A DNA stretch of 38,215 bases from an uncultured Bacteroidota bacterium (GTDB taxonomy: Bacteria > Bacteroidota > Bacteroidia > Chitinophagales > Chitinophagaceae), in NCBI GenBank assembly GCA_903903635.1, contig CAIUZK010000150.1, positions 1 to 38,215 of the forward strand, in the 5' to 3' direction. Positions 16,857 to 25,512 of the stretch are shown here, piece after piece; position 1 is the stretch's first letter; the number at the start of each line of letters is the position of its first letter. Made by a program: the position numbers and the translations under genes. The notes below the pieces were generated by a model. That model ran no database searches, was not told the DNA's origin, and saw only the letters and a list, made by a program, of their open reading frames with translations.

Positions 16857-16884
16857 CGGCTTCTTAACCAGCACATATTACAAT

Positions 16885-18027
16885 ATGAATTTCAGTAATA
16901 CCGAAGCCCAGAGCTCAATTGCAGAGATGATTCGCGATTTCTCCAACAAACATATCCGTCCCAATATGATGGAATGGGATGAATCCCAGAAATTTCCTGT
17001 TGACCTTTTCCACAAATTAGGCGAATTAGGCCTCATGGGTGTACTCGTACCTACTGAATATGGAGGTTCCGGATTGTCCTATTTCGAATATGTTACGGTC
17101 GTTAGTGAGATCGCCAAGGTTTGTGGTTCTATCGGACTTTCGGTAGCTGCGCACAACTCGCTTTGCACCGGCCATATCATGTACTTTGGCAACGAAGATC
17201 AAAAAAGAAAATACCTGCCAAAACTTGCCTCTGGCGAGTGGATCGGCGCATGGGGACTTACCGAAGCCAATACAGGCAGCGACTCAGGCAATATGAATTG
17301 CACCGCTGTAAAAGATGGCGATGAATGGGTTATAAACGGCACCAAAAACTGGATCACTCATGGCATCAGCGGCAATGTTGCAGTAGTGTTGGCACGCACC
17401 GGCGAACGTCGTTCCAAAAACAATATTACATCCTTTATTATTGAGCGTGGCACACCGGGTTTTAAAGCCGGTAAAAAAGAAAATAAGCTGGGCATGCGTG
17501 CCAGCGAAACTGCTGAACTCGTTTTCGACAACTGCCGTGTTTCCGATGCGCAGAGAATGGGACCGGTTGGCAATGGCTTCTACCAGGCAATGAAGATCCT
17601 GGATGGTGGCCGTATTTCTATTGCCGCATTAGCTTTAGGTATTGCTAAAGGCGCTTATGAAGCTTCCCTGAAATACTCAAAAGAACGCCACCAGTTCGAT
17701 CAGCCGATCTCCAATTTTCAGGCTATTGCCTTCAAACTGGCTGATATGGCTACCCAGATTGAAGCATCAGAACTGCTCATTCTTCAGGCTGCCGACCTAA
17801 AGAACCGCGGCATGCAAATGACCAAGGAATCGGCTATGGCCAAGTACTATGCATCCGAAGCAGCAGTGCGTATTTCCACCGATGCCGTTCAGATTTTTGG
17901 AGGTTATGGCTACACCAAAGATTTCCCTGTAGAGAAATACTACCGTGACAGCAAACTATGCACAATTGGCGAAGGAACCTCCGAGATCCAGAAACTGGTA
18001 ATCTCAAGAGATATTCTCAGGAATTGA
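16885..18027 (+). CDS. Acyl-CoA dehydrogenase
   Basis: The 380-residue flavoenzyme has the normal family length and all three domains: N-terminal helices, a central beta domain with the FAD/substrate motif WGLTEANTGSDSG, and a C-terminal helical domain. QIFGGYGYTKDFPVEKYYRD precedes IGEGTSEIQ, where E363 is the expected catalytic base. The sequence resembles short/medium or branched-chain dehydrogenases that oxidise acyl-CoA esters to trans-2-enoyl-CoA and hand electrons to ETF; exact chain specificity cannot be read. It appears to be a single-gene unit with its own promoter-like box. The next gene converges on it. Confidence 0.95.
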   Translation: MNFSNTEAQSSIAEMIRDFSNKHIRPNMMEWDESQKFPVDLFHKLGELGLMGVLVPTEYGGSGLSYFEYVTVVSEIAKVCGSIGLSVAAHNSLCTGHIMYFGNEDQKRKYLPKLASGEWIGAWGLTEANTGSDSGNMNCTAVKDGDEWVINGTKNWITHGISGNVAVVLARTGERRSKNNITSFIIERGTPGFKAGKKENKLGMRASETAELVFDNCRVSDAQRMGPVGNGFYQAMKILDGGRISIAALALGIAKGAYEASLKYSKERHQFDQPISNFQAIAFKLADMATQIEASELLILQAADLKNRGMQMTKESAMAKYYASEAAVRISTDAVQIFGGYGYTKDFPVEKYYRDSKLCTIGEGTSEIQKLVISRDILRN

Positions 18028-18144
18028 TTGTTATAAGTACCTGCTCCTTTATAACTTATTATCAGGGCCAAGCTATACAAATATGTTTGTATAAAACTGC
18101 CTATACTTGAATAATTCTGCCTACCTGCTAATTCCTAATAATAA

Positions 18145-20079
18145 CTACTGAAACTTACACATAGACTTATTGAGTTTTTTCTTTTTGTCAGGAATTTTAT
18201 TATTATTTTTCATAATAAAATCCATATAAATCCATCTTTCCGGATGAATGACTTTAGCGCCTAAAATAATTTCATCGATATGGGGTAGCACTTCCTTATT
18301 CGACTCAATATATAACCGTTTAGGCGTTGATAAGGCATCTACTTTAATAATATCTGGATTAGTAGCATATTGTATTATGCGGTATTCATTTTCGAACGCA
18401 TAATCGGCCGATTTAAACAGATACCGTATCTCTGAAAGTATATGATATACAATTTTATTAATTGCCTTATCCTTATCTGTTTCATTTCCATTTTTATTTT
18501 CTTTCATCGTAATGAGTTTCGTTAACCTGATTTCTAAATCTTTTACAAGTGCTTGTAATTCTCCTAACTGGTCGTGATTAGTAAATACATTTTTGATCTT
18601 GTCGTAATACAGTACTCTATATAATGGTTGCTCCGATTGATTTATAACCTTTTCATCTGATTCACTATATTTCACAGACCCACTGATCGAACTCGTTAAA
18701 CTGCTATTGAGCCTGTGCCTGTGTTTATCGAAAAAACTAGTGTTAATGATAATACTACAACCGGCAGCTTCAGTTCCCAGCTCATCCTTACCATAAGTTC
18801 GCCACATCACCAATTCATCCTTGTGTTCTTGCGCATCGAGAAAACTACCCAAGTAGATATTGCTATCCTCTCCCTGCTTTCCAGATTCATAAGCTTTTTT
18901 AATTGTTCCATCAAGATAGTTCAACAAAACCTCTCCTTCTTCTGGATCATTCATATAAATAGCATTACAGTATATTAGATGCGGGTTGGCTTCACTAATT
19001 AAAATATCGGCTACTTTTAACCGAGTATAATGTGCCACTTTTACAACCTTGTGATTAAATGCATATTTTTGAATTTTTTCTATGCTTTCTTCTGTTATTT
19101 CTACTGCTAGCTTCATGATATCACGTTCCTCAGGTAATCCATCAAGCAGACTTTTAAAAAGATAAATATTTTTATCAGCCGCTTTATCAGGCAATTCAAT
19201 AACATTACCTTCTTTAGCATTTATCAAATCCACCCAATATTTTGAATCTTTATCATTAGGGTCAATTTCCAAGGCTTTTTTAAAGTCCTTTAACGCTTCC
19301 GTATATTTGCCATCATTATATAGAATTGCTGCTCGATTTCGATATGGATAATTGTAATTAGGATCTTTATTTATTGCAAATTTGTAATCTCTAATAGCTT
19401 TTTTTTTATTTCCTAAGTTTGCCCATGTGATTCCTCTATTGTTGTAAGCATTTACAAAATCAGGTATATGTTCAATAGTTTGGTTATAGTCAGACAGAGC
19501 TTCATTATACATTTTCAATCCTAGAAAAGCATTCCCTCTATTATAGTATGCATATATGTAATTAGAATTTATTGCAATGGCCTGATTGAAGTCAGTCAAA
19601 GCCGCATCAAATTTTTCAAGGTTATTAAGTGTGTTTCCTCTATTATTATACGCAATATAATTATCTGGTTTAATTGATATAGCCTTTGAATAATCTTCTA
19701 TTGCCTCCTTGTATTTCATTTCTGAATTCAGAATACTTCCTCTACATAAAAAAACAATTGTATTGTTATTATCAAGCTCAAATGCCTTTTGAATATCCTG
19801 CCATGCTTTATCTTTTAATCCTTTATCATTATAACTTCTGGCTCTTTTGGAATATGCTGTTGCACTTGTTGGATCCAGAATAATTGCCTGATCATATAAC
19901 GCAATAGCCTTATCAAAATTTCTGATATTAGCCCAGGCCTTTCCTGCGCTCTGATACAAAGTTGAATTATTCAACCGTTTAAGTACTTTTTCTTTAAGCA
20001 AAGAAATGATATCATTATCCTTACACATTTTTTCCAATTCACTAACTTGTGCTAATATTTTATCTACTTCTGTTGGCAT
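18145..20079 (-). CDS. TPR-repeat protein with C-terminal DUF2971 domain
   Basis: The 644-residue protein has about seven 34-residue tetratricopeptide repeats (residues about 41-278; for example AYNNRGNTLNNLEKFDAALTD) and then a domain that matches DUF2971. That domain shows HYTRLKVADIL (350-360), IYMNDPEEGE (374-383) and LVMWRTYGKDE (423-433). DUF2971 has no proven activity that I know of; it is common in accessory regions, sometimes near defence or stress genes. No signal peptide is seen, so it is cytosolic. The gene is visibly more AT-rich than its neighbours, stands alone, and is flanked by AT-rich spacers, which suggests horizontal gain. An effector domain controlled by a TPR sensor is a reasonable but untested reading. 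Confidence 0.8.
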   Translation of the reverse strand: MPTEVDKILAQVSELEKMCKDNDIISLLKEKVLKRLNNSTLYQSAGKAWANIRNFDKAIALYDQAIILDPTSATAYSKRARSYNDKGLKDKAWQDIQKAFELDNNNTIVFLCRGSILNSEMKYKEAIEDYSKAISIKPDNYIAYNNRGNTLNNLEKFDAALTDFNQAIAINSNYIYAYYNRGNAFLGLKMYNEALSDYNQTIEHIPDFVNAYNNRGITWANLGNKKKAIRDYKFAINKDPNYNYPYRNRAAILYNDGKYTEALKDFKKALEIDPNDKDSKYWVDLINAKEGNVIELPDKAADKNIYLFKSLLDGLPEERDIMKLAVEITEESIEKIQKYAFNHKVVKVAHYTRLKVADILISEANPHLIYCNAIYMNDPEEGEVLLNYLDGTIKKAYESGKQGEDSNIYLGSFLDAQEHKDELVMWRTYGKDELGTEAAGCSIIINTSFFDKHRHRLNSSLTSSISGSVKYSESDEKVINQSEQPLYRVLYYDKIKNVFTNHDQLGELQALVKDLEIRLTKLITMKENKNGNETDKDKAINKIVYHILSEIRYLFKSADYAFENEYRIIQYATNPDIIKVDALSTPKRLYIESNKEVLPHIDEIILGAKVIHPERWIYMDFIMKNNNKIPDKKKKLNKSMCKFQ

Positions 20080-20442
20080 AATAAAAGTTTAAACAATCAA
20101 GTAAAAAAGATTAATTTATATGAAAACATTGACATTGCTAAGCAACAAATAACAATAAAGGTACAATTAGAATTTTATGCACACAAGGGTATTTTTCCCG
20201 TATTTTAGGGGGGTATTTTTCCCCCTATCGATCAAAATAGTTGAACCTGATGTCGCATTTCCCTCACACTCCTACCATATTTGTACTTATATTGGGTAAG
20301 AAACAGAAAAAAACCGATTGCTAAAATAGCGAGTTAATGGATGGGAAAACACAGCCAACAAAATACAACCTAATGATAGCCGGGTAAAGGCGAAACAGAC
20401 GATTATTTATTTTATTTTCGCCGGGCTTATCTCAACTAATCA
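20080..20442. other. 363-bp intergenic region with regulatory-looking palindromes
   Basis: No gene was seen here. The right part holds two tandem G-run/C-run palindromes (20187-20227), a CATATTTG box at 20276-20283, and an inverted repeat (20389-20395 GGCGAAA with 20416-20422 TTTCGCC) just upstream of the start of the secreted protein at 20443. The left part is AT-rich and lies upstream of the TPR-DUF2971 gene. Confidence 0.6.
20187..20227. promoter_or_regulatory. Tandem GGG-TATTTTT-CCC palindromes (candidate operator)
   Basis: GGGTATTTTTCCC (20187-20199) and TAGGGGG-GTATTTTT-CCCCCTA (20206-20227) share the same A/T core flanked by G and C runs, with centres about 24 bp apart. Near-integral helical spacing and a position about 50-90 bp upstream of a promoter-like box suggest a paired regulator site. 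Confidence 0.45.
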
Positions 20443-21888
20443 ATGAAGAATACAGGAAAAATCATTTTATTACTTTGCCTTACAGTGTTGGTGTATCCTG
20501 CTGCTGCGCAATTGATGCGGGTAGCCATACTACCCCAGCCTACTGTTAAGGTTACTCCATCAATACAGCCTGTGCTCGGAGGAGTTGGGATAGACTACTT
20601 CAGGATGGAACCTAATGGGGCTGCCGGGGCCAGTCAACCTGCCTATAACCAGGTGCTTAGTCCGGCCGACGTTGTGGTGAAAATAAATAACAAACTCAGC
20701 CACCAGACATTTCAGAGCCTGGTAGAAGGTGATAATGCACTGCTGCTGCTGCACCCGCTGAGCAAAGACCGCATACATGTAGAGATAAATACGCTGAGCT
20801 CGCAAAGTCAGGGGGTAGAAAGTGTTGAACTGGATGTGCTGGCCCCGGTGGTAATAGGCTACAACAAAACCGATGCCGATGTGAAGCAAGCTATGGTCAT
20901 GTTTAAAAACTACGGCACACAAATAACGCCCGCCGGGTATTTCAACCGTGCCATGTGCCTGGATATTATGCAGCAAAACAGAAAGCTGACCTATGGCGAG
21001 GACTATGTAATGACTCCGGCCTCTCTGAGGTTATTGAATAAACTATACACCTCCCTTGACTATACCTTGTTTGCCCCTAAGGAATTTAAGACCTTTGTAA
21101 ACAGTAATCTGATCAGCATCACTGATTCAGGTGAACTGGATAACGGAGCCATATGGAACCTGCAGCAGGTATTCTATTACCAGCAGGCAATAGCAGCCAC
21201 GCAGGCCATTAATACAGGTTGGAAAACAAAGAACTACACAGAATGTAAAACCGCCTTTTATAACGAAAGCTACCACCTCACCGTTTTCAATAATTTCCCC
21301 TATCCAGATACCCTTATAAATGGTGAACGATGGGTGCATATGATGGCCTGGAAAAACAAAGGGTTTACAAAACCGGAGGAAGGCAAAACACCCGCCTACA
21401 GGAGAAATGACAGTATATTTTATAAATCGGCGCCTGAACTGTTCAACCATGCGTTCTTCATGGTGCAGGCATCAGAACTGGAAAACTGGCTGCGGAAAAA
21501 TTTCACCAGCCCTGTTACCGGCAGAATGCGGCTGATGCAACTACTTGGCCTGCCCCCCAACTCAACCAACGATGAGTTTGAGGAATTCTGGGTAAGGAAA
21601 GAAGATATGTTCCGTCCCGGAATTGATTCCAGCCTTAATCTTGGCGGCCTGCTTGCCAACCTGGATAGCAGCTATATAAAGAGCTTCCTGGGTTATTCAT
21701 CCGGTTCATTCAGCGCTTCTGTGTTATTGAGCAAGTATCCGTTTACCGGCTATGGCTATACCTGGGACTGGAACCCGGAAAACAAAACGCATGCAGGGCT
21801 TAACGAATTTGTGCTGAAAGAAAACCGCGAAATCTATATATCCGGAAACTATACCACTGAAGAGTTTCTGAAGAAAATATATCAGTAA
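20443..21888 (+). CDS. Secreted protein of unknown function
   Basis: The 481-residue protein has a Sec signal (KIILLLCLTVLVYPAAAQ). The mature part has no motif I can assign. Residues about 45-145 are beta-rich and include LSPADVVVKINNKLSHQTF and NALLLLHPLSKDRIHVEIN. The rest is mixed alpha/beta with many aromatic residues and a WVHMMAWKNKGF segment. No T9SS sorting domain, lipobox or transmembrane helix was seen, so it is probably periplasmic. It is read alone from a long regulatory upstream region (363 bp) with tandem palindromes, and converges on hutI with only 15 bp between stop codons. GC-richer than the TPR-DUF2971 gene next to it. Confidence 0.75.
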   Translation: MKNTGKIILLLCLTVLVYPAAAQLMRVAILPQPTVKVTPSIQPVLGGVGIDYFRMEPNGAAGASQPAYNQVLSPADVVVKINNKLSHQTFQSLVEGDNALLLLHPLSKDRIHVEINTLSSQSQGVESVELDVLAPVVIGYNKTDADVKQAMVMFKNYGTQITPAGYFNRAMCLDIMQQNRKLTYGEDYVMTPASLRLLNKLYTSLDYTLFAPKEFKTFVNSNLISITDSGELDNGAIWNLQQVFYYQQAIAATQAINTGWKTKNYTECKTAFYNESYHLTVFNNFPYPDTLINGERWVHMMAWKNKGFTKPEEGKTPAYRRNDSIFYKSAPELFNHAFFMVQASELENWLRKNFTSPVTGRMRLMQLLGLPPNSTNDEFEEFWVRKEDMFRPGIDSSLNLGGLLANLDSSYIKSFLGYSSGSFSASVLLSKYPFTGYGYTWDWNPENKTHAGLNEFVLKENREIYISGNYTTEEFLKKIYQ

Positions 21889-21903
21889 CCTGTATATCCT
21901 GAT

Positions 21904-23130
21904 TTAGACGATCAGCCTTTCTATATTGTTGTTGCCATAATCATATGGAATATAGGCCAGCGAAGGTATCTTTCGGGTAAGGATAAGATTAGCCTTTTTA
22001 CCGGCTTTTATCGTCCCCAATTCATTGTGCAGTCCTAATGCTGCAGCCCCGTTTATGGTTACTGCATTTACAGCCTCTTCGGGGGTCATCCTTAGCTGGG
22101 TGCAGGCAATGGTTAGTAATAATGATATATTGCCGCTGGGGCAAGAGCCGGGATTGTAGTCAGAGGCCAGGCAAACCGGAAGTCCGGCATCAATCATTTT
22201 GCGGGCAGGCTGGTAGTGCATACCCAGGAAAAAGGCGGCGCCGGGCAATAAGGTCGGAATAGTTGTAGAGCCTAATAGAGCTAGGATTTCGGCATATCCC
22301 ACACACTCCAGATGATCGACACTTAACGCCCTGTGCAATACTCCTACCTGTACCCCGCCGGAATACTGTAGCTGATTGGCATGAATTTTAGGACGAAGTC
22401 CAAATTTGGCAGCAGCATCCAGCAGGCGCTCGGTATCAGGAACATCAAAGAAACCCTCTTCGCAGAAAACATCCATATAGTCGGCCAGGCCCTCAGAGGC
22501 CACACGGGGCAGCATCTCATCAATAATGAGATTTATATAGCCTTCCTTGTCCTGTTTATATTCAACAGGGTAAGCATGGGCAGCCAGAAATGTGGCTTTA
22601 ATGGGGATGGGCGCGTTTTCCCTTAATTTCCGGATAACCCGCAGCATTTTCAGCTCTCCTTCCAGACACAGTCCATAGCCGCTTTTGATCTCGATAGCGC
22701 CGGTACCTGTGGCCATAACGGCATTAAGACGTGCAAGGCTTTGGTCGTAAAGTTCACTCTCGTCCATATCATTCAGCCGCTTAGCCGAATTCAGAATGCC
22801 ACCACCTTTGCGGGCTATTTCTTCATAGGAAACACCCTTTATCCGGTCCACAAATTCGCCATCGCGTGGGGCAGCAAAAACGAGATGGGTATGGCTATCC
22901 ACCCATGCCGGAAGTACCAATCGCCCGGTTGCATCTATGGTTTCATCCGCATGCATCTCAGGTAAATCAGACATCAGGCCAAAGCTATGAATGATTCGGT
23001 TTTCGATAAGTAGCCAGGCATTATCTAAACAAGGCAAATGAGTCATAGCGATACCGCTACGGCGGGCTGCTGATTCAGATGGAGTTTCTGTGTTGCAAAG
23101 CTTTGATATATTCAGAATTAAAGTTCTCAA
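21904..23130 (-). CDS. hutI: Imidazolonepropionase
   Basis: HutI hydrolyses imidazolone-5-propionate to N-formimidoyl-glutamate in histidine breakdown. The amidohydrolase metal motif is DSHTHLVFA, followed by RDGEFVDRIKGVSYEEIARKG, the family hallmark. AAHAYPVEYK, IHANQLQYSGGV and LASDYNPGSCPSGN hold the remaining metal and substrate residues. The open frame reaches 23217, but homology begins at a TTG (23130-23128) with LRTLILNIS; this gives 408 residues, the usual length. The 29 upstream residues (GFIWFWINGFLLLHL) do not fit a HutI N-terminus. No hutH, hutU or ftcD lies nearby, so the pathway genes are dispersed or the enzyme acts elsewhere. Confidence 0.93.
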   Translation of the reverse strand: MRTLILNISKLCNTETPSESAARRSGIAMTHLPCLDNAWLLIENRIIHSFGLMSDLPEMHADETIDATGRLVLPAWVDSHTHLVFAAPRDGEFVDRIKGVSYEEIARKGGGILNSAKRLNDMDESELYDQSLARLNAVMATGTGAIEIKSGYGLCLEGELKMLRVIRKLRENAPIPIKATFLAAHAYPVEYKQDKEGYINLIIDEMLPRVASEGLADYMDVFCEEGFFDVPDTERLLDAAAKFGLRPKIHANQLQYSGGVQVGVLHRALSVDHLECVGYAEILALLGSTTIPTLLPGAAFFLGMHYQPARKMIDAGLPVCLASDYNPGSCPSGNISLLLTIACTQLRMTPEEAVNAVTINGAAALGLHNELGTIKAGKKANLILTRKIPSLAYIPYDYGNNNIERLIV

Positions 23131-23270
23131 ATTGTATGCCCAATGATACTTAAGGTAACATTGGAGGTGTAAAAGTAGAAAGCCATTAATCCAAAACCAA
23201 ATAAAGCCTGATACCAAAAAGGGCCACCCGATATTGGAGGCGCCTTTTTGCTATCATTTTACCGCCCCTT

Positions 23271-23831
23271 CTATGCTACTCCCTTTTTATCCAGCCACTC
23301 CTTCTTTTCTATACGGTACGAGAAGAAAAGGCCCAAACCACCGCCTATTCCTATCAGGGCAAAATATATGGCTACATTGTCCGAAGAATTTCCGCCATTT
23401 ATTTCCAGCATATCGGTATCCTCATCATTCGCATTTTCCGGCTTGTCATTTCCTGCAGAATCAACTTTGGTTACCGCAGCGCCTTTGTTTGTATCATTAG
23501 TATCATGTTTAATAATTATCTCCTTTTTTACGCTCCTGTGGTGACCTTGAATATTGATACCCGGAATATTTATACCCGATTTGCCTTTACCGGCTGTTTG
23601 AGGCAACATAGTCCTGTCAATCATAAACGCAAGAAATAAGCCTAAACCTGATCCTATTAATAGCAGCCCCCACTTCAGGTTTACAAAAGGCCTGGGTCTG
23701 TTGTCTTTTATCTTTGGGTCCATTCCTTTCTCTATCATAGCCATGTTTTCACGGCTCTTCAGATATACAATACCGAATATCATGGCAAACATGGTTGAAC
23801 CAAGTACCATAGGAATTAAAGCTTCAAACAT
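23271..23831 (-). CDS. DUF6249-like membrane protein, divergent from an ECF sigma gene
   Basis: The 186-residue protein has an N-terminal helix (about 5-25) followed by YLKSRENMAMIEKGMDPK, a second helix (LKWGLLLIGSGLGLFLAFMID, about 53-73), a polar Lys/Asp-rich linker and a third helix near 152-172 (VAIYFALIGIGGGLGLFFSY). The ENMAMIEKGMDP and KWGLLLIGSGLGLFL motifs match DUF6249 of Bacteroidota. Function is unknown. It stands divergent from the ECF sigma/anti-sigma pair at 23994-25107, a neighbourhood that suggests a shared envelope-stress or signalling unit, with the 162-bp gap holding both promoters. Confidence 0.75.
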   Translation of the reverse strand: MFEALIPMVLGSTMFAMIFGIVYLKSRENMAMIEKGMDPKIKDNRPRPFVNLKWGLLLIGSGLGLFLAFMIDRTMLPQTAGKGKSGINIPGINIQGHHRSVKKEIIIKHDTNDTNKGAAVTKVDSAGNDKPENANDEDTDMLEINGGNSSDNVAIYFALIGIGGGLGLFFSYRIEKKEWLDKKGVA

Positions 23832-23950
23832 AATTTTAAGTTTAAAAAGTTATTCAAAATAAGTGTTTCATTGCAATTACTACTATTTAGACTACCTGAA
23901 TTGTCAACCGGTTACAGGTTTTTTATAGTATTTTTCAAAAAATGGTAAAA

Positions 23951-23958
23951 TAAGTTTG
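23951..23958 (+). promoter_or_regulatory. -7 box of the ECF sigma gene
   Basis: TAAGTTTG is an exact TAnnTTTG match 35 bp before the ATG at 23994. No TTG is found at the usual upstream spacing. Confidence 0.35.
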
Positions 23959-23993
23959 TAACCCGGTTATACAAACCCGCGTCTAATACCTAC

Positions 23994-24566
23994 ATGGCAG
24001 TGCAAATGGATGATAATGTTGCTATACAATTAGTGTTGCAGGGGCAGCAATCTGCTTATGCTGCCCTTGCAGATAAGTACCGGCAATATGTTTTCACCAT
24101 CGCTATGCGCTATGTCAATAACCGCGAGGTGGCCGAAGAATTGTCGCAGGATGTTTTTGTGAAAGCCTACCGCTGCCTGGCCGATTTCAAAGGCAATAGT
24201 AAATTCAGTACATGGCTATACACAATTGTCAATACCACCTGCCTGTCCCATTTAAGAAAAAAAGGCGATGCCGCTGTTTTACTCGAAGAAGATAAGATAG
24301 TAAGCCTTTCCGATAATCTGTACAGCGAGCATCCCACCCGGCTATTGGAGCAAAAGGCCACCAGATTACTGCTGGACAATGCCATGAAACAATTGCCCGG
24401 CCCGGATGCCCGGATCCTCACCTTGTTTTACCAGGCCGAGCAGTCTGTCGATGAGGTGGGTAATATTTTAGGGATAACCGCCACCAATGTAAAAGTGAAA
24501 CTGTTCAGGGCACGGGGAAAACTGAAGGAAATATTAGAATCAAAATACAGCAATGAGTTTGTGTAG
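23994..24566 (+). CDS. ECF-type RNA polymerase sigma factor
   Basis: The 190-residue protein has region 2 (YAALADKYRQYVFTIAMRYVNN, EELSQDVFVKAYR, KFSTWLYTIVNTTCLSHLRK) and region 4 (ARILTLFYQAEQSVDEVGNI, TNVKVKLFRARGKLKEIL), without region 3. This is the ECF layout. It would direct RNA polymerase to an alternative promoter class. The adjacent downstream gene encodes an anti-sigma-like membrane protein 34 bp on, so the pair is probably an operon with membrane control of the sigma factor. A second ATG four codons in (24006) is an alternative start. Confidence 0.92.
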   Translation: MAVQMDDNVAIQLVLQGQQSAYAALADKYRQYVFTIAMRYVNNREVAEELSQDVFVKAYRCLADFKGNSKFSTWLYTIVNTTCLSHLRKKGDAAVLLEEDKIVSLSDNLYSEHPTRLLEQKATRLLLDNAMKQLPGPDARILTLFYQAEQSVDEVGNILGITATNVKVKLFRARGKLKEILESKYSNEFV

Positions 24567-24600
24567 TGTTGCTTATTAATGTTAATTTTATACTGGTTTT

Positions 24601-25107
24601 ATGGCACACGAAGATATTGAAATACAACTTTGGGAATACATAGATGGCATCTGTTCCGATACAGATTCAGCCCGTATTGCCCGGTTAATAAGTGAGGATG
24701 CTGCCTGGAATCAAAAGCATAATGAGCTATTGGCATTTAATGCTGAGATAAGTCGAAACCTTGAACTGGACCAACCCTCCCTGCGGTTCACCAAAAATGT
24801 AATGGAGGCGGTTGCCGCAGCCCATATAGCGCCCGCCACAAAAAAATATATTAACCCGGCCATAATCAGGGGCATTGCAGCATTTTTTGTGCTCATGATC
24901 GCCACCCTGCTCATTTATACTTTTGCCATCACCGATTGGCATTCATCTTCTTCTCCTCTGGTCAATTCCTTCAGCATAAAAAAGATTGAAGTGAACAACG
25001 TTTTCAAAAGCTCCTACATCAATATTATCCTAATGGTAAATGTGGTTTTAGCCCTTTTGATCATAGATAAGGTGCTTAGAAAAAAGAGGGTTAGCAATGA
25101 GATTTAA
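24601..25107 (+). CDS. Anti-sigma-factor-like membrane protein
   Basis: The 168-residue protein begins with a cytosolic acidic helical part of about 80 residues (EIQLWEYIDGICSDTDSARI, LISEDAAWNQKHNELLAFN) resembling the sigma-binding domain of anti-sigma factors. Two membrane helices follow (about 87-110, IIRGIAAFFVLMIATLLIYT; and about 140-158, INIILMVNVVLALLIID). No zinc HxxxCxxC motif is seen, so it is not a ZAS-type domain. Its position 34 bp after the ECF sigma gene is the main support for the role: it should hold the sigma factor at the membrane until a signal arrives. Confidence 0.72.
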   Translation: MAHEDIEIQLWEYIDGICSDTDSARIARLISEDAAWNQKHNELLAFNAEISRNLELDQPSLRFTKNVMEAVAAAHIAPATKKYINPAIIRGIAAFFVLMIATLLIYTFAITDWHSSSSPLVNSFSIKKIEVNNVFKSSYINIILMVNVVLALLIIDKVLRKKRVSNEI

Positions 25108-25215
25108 AGGAAAAAACATTATCTATTGTTGTTAATATTGCCTGGTATGTATCCTATTTAGTCTCCATTTCAATAACATTCAGGCCAATATATTAAATGA
25201 CAAAACTGGATTTTA

Positions 25216-25512
25216 TTAAAACTTGAGTTTTTTAGGATCCTGGTATGTATTCCAGAATCTCAGAATTTCGATCACATTGCCTTTAATTCTATAATATAAG
25301 ATGATCCTGTTATGAACTGCACATTTATGAATGCTTTTTGAAGACAGGTAAGTAGGATATAAATAGGGGTTTTGTATAATGGTCTGCAAAACTGTATCAA
25401 CTCTGTCAATAAAATCTAGAGTTACTTTGGAGCCCCATTCTTTATGCAAATAATCCAGATTTTGTGCATAGCTATTTCTGGCTTTTACTGTAAGTTTGAG
25501 GGTATAACTCAT
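25216..25512 (-). CDS. RelE/ParE-family toxin
   Basis: The 98-residue basic protein has the RelE/ParE fold: LTVKARNSYAQNLDYLHKEWG near the N-terminus, then FIDRVDTVLQTIIQNPYLYP, and the closing strands HNRIILYYRIKGNVIEILRFWNTYQDP. RelE members cleave mRNA in the ribosome and ParE members poison gyrase; the sequence alone does not decide between them. Its ATG overlaps the stop of the upstream antitoxin-like gene by 4 bp (25509-25512, ATGA), the normal toxin-antitoxin layout with antitoxin first. Confidence 0.88.
   Translation of the reverse strand: MSYTLKLTVKARNSYAQNLDYLHKEWGSKVTLDFIDRVDTVLQTIIQNPYLYPTYLSSKSIHKCAVHNRIILYYRIKGNVIEILRFWNTYQDPKKLKF

Noticed and set aside
18029-18056. GTTATA/TATAAC inverted repeat after the acyl-CoA dehydrogenase gene
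   Set aside because: Only six A/T-rich pairs with a long loop; too weak to call.
20276-20283. CATATTTG as a firm promoter for the gene at 20443
   Set aside because: First base mismatches TAnnTTTG and no TTG lies at suitable spacing; mentioned only as a possibility in the intergenic entry.
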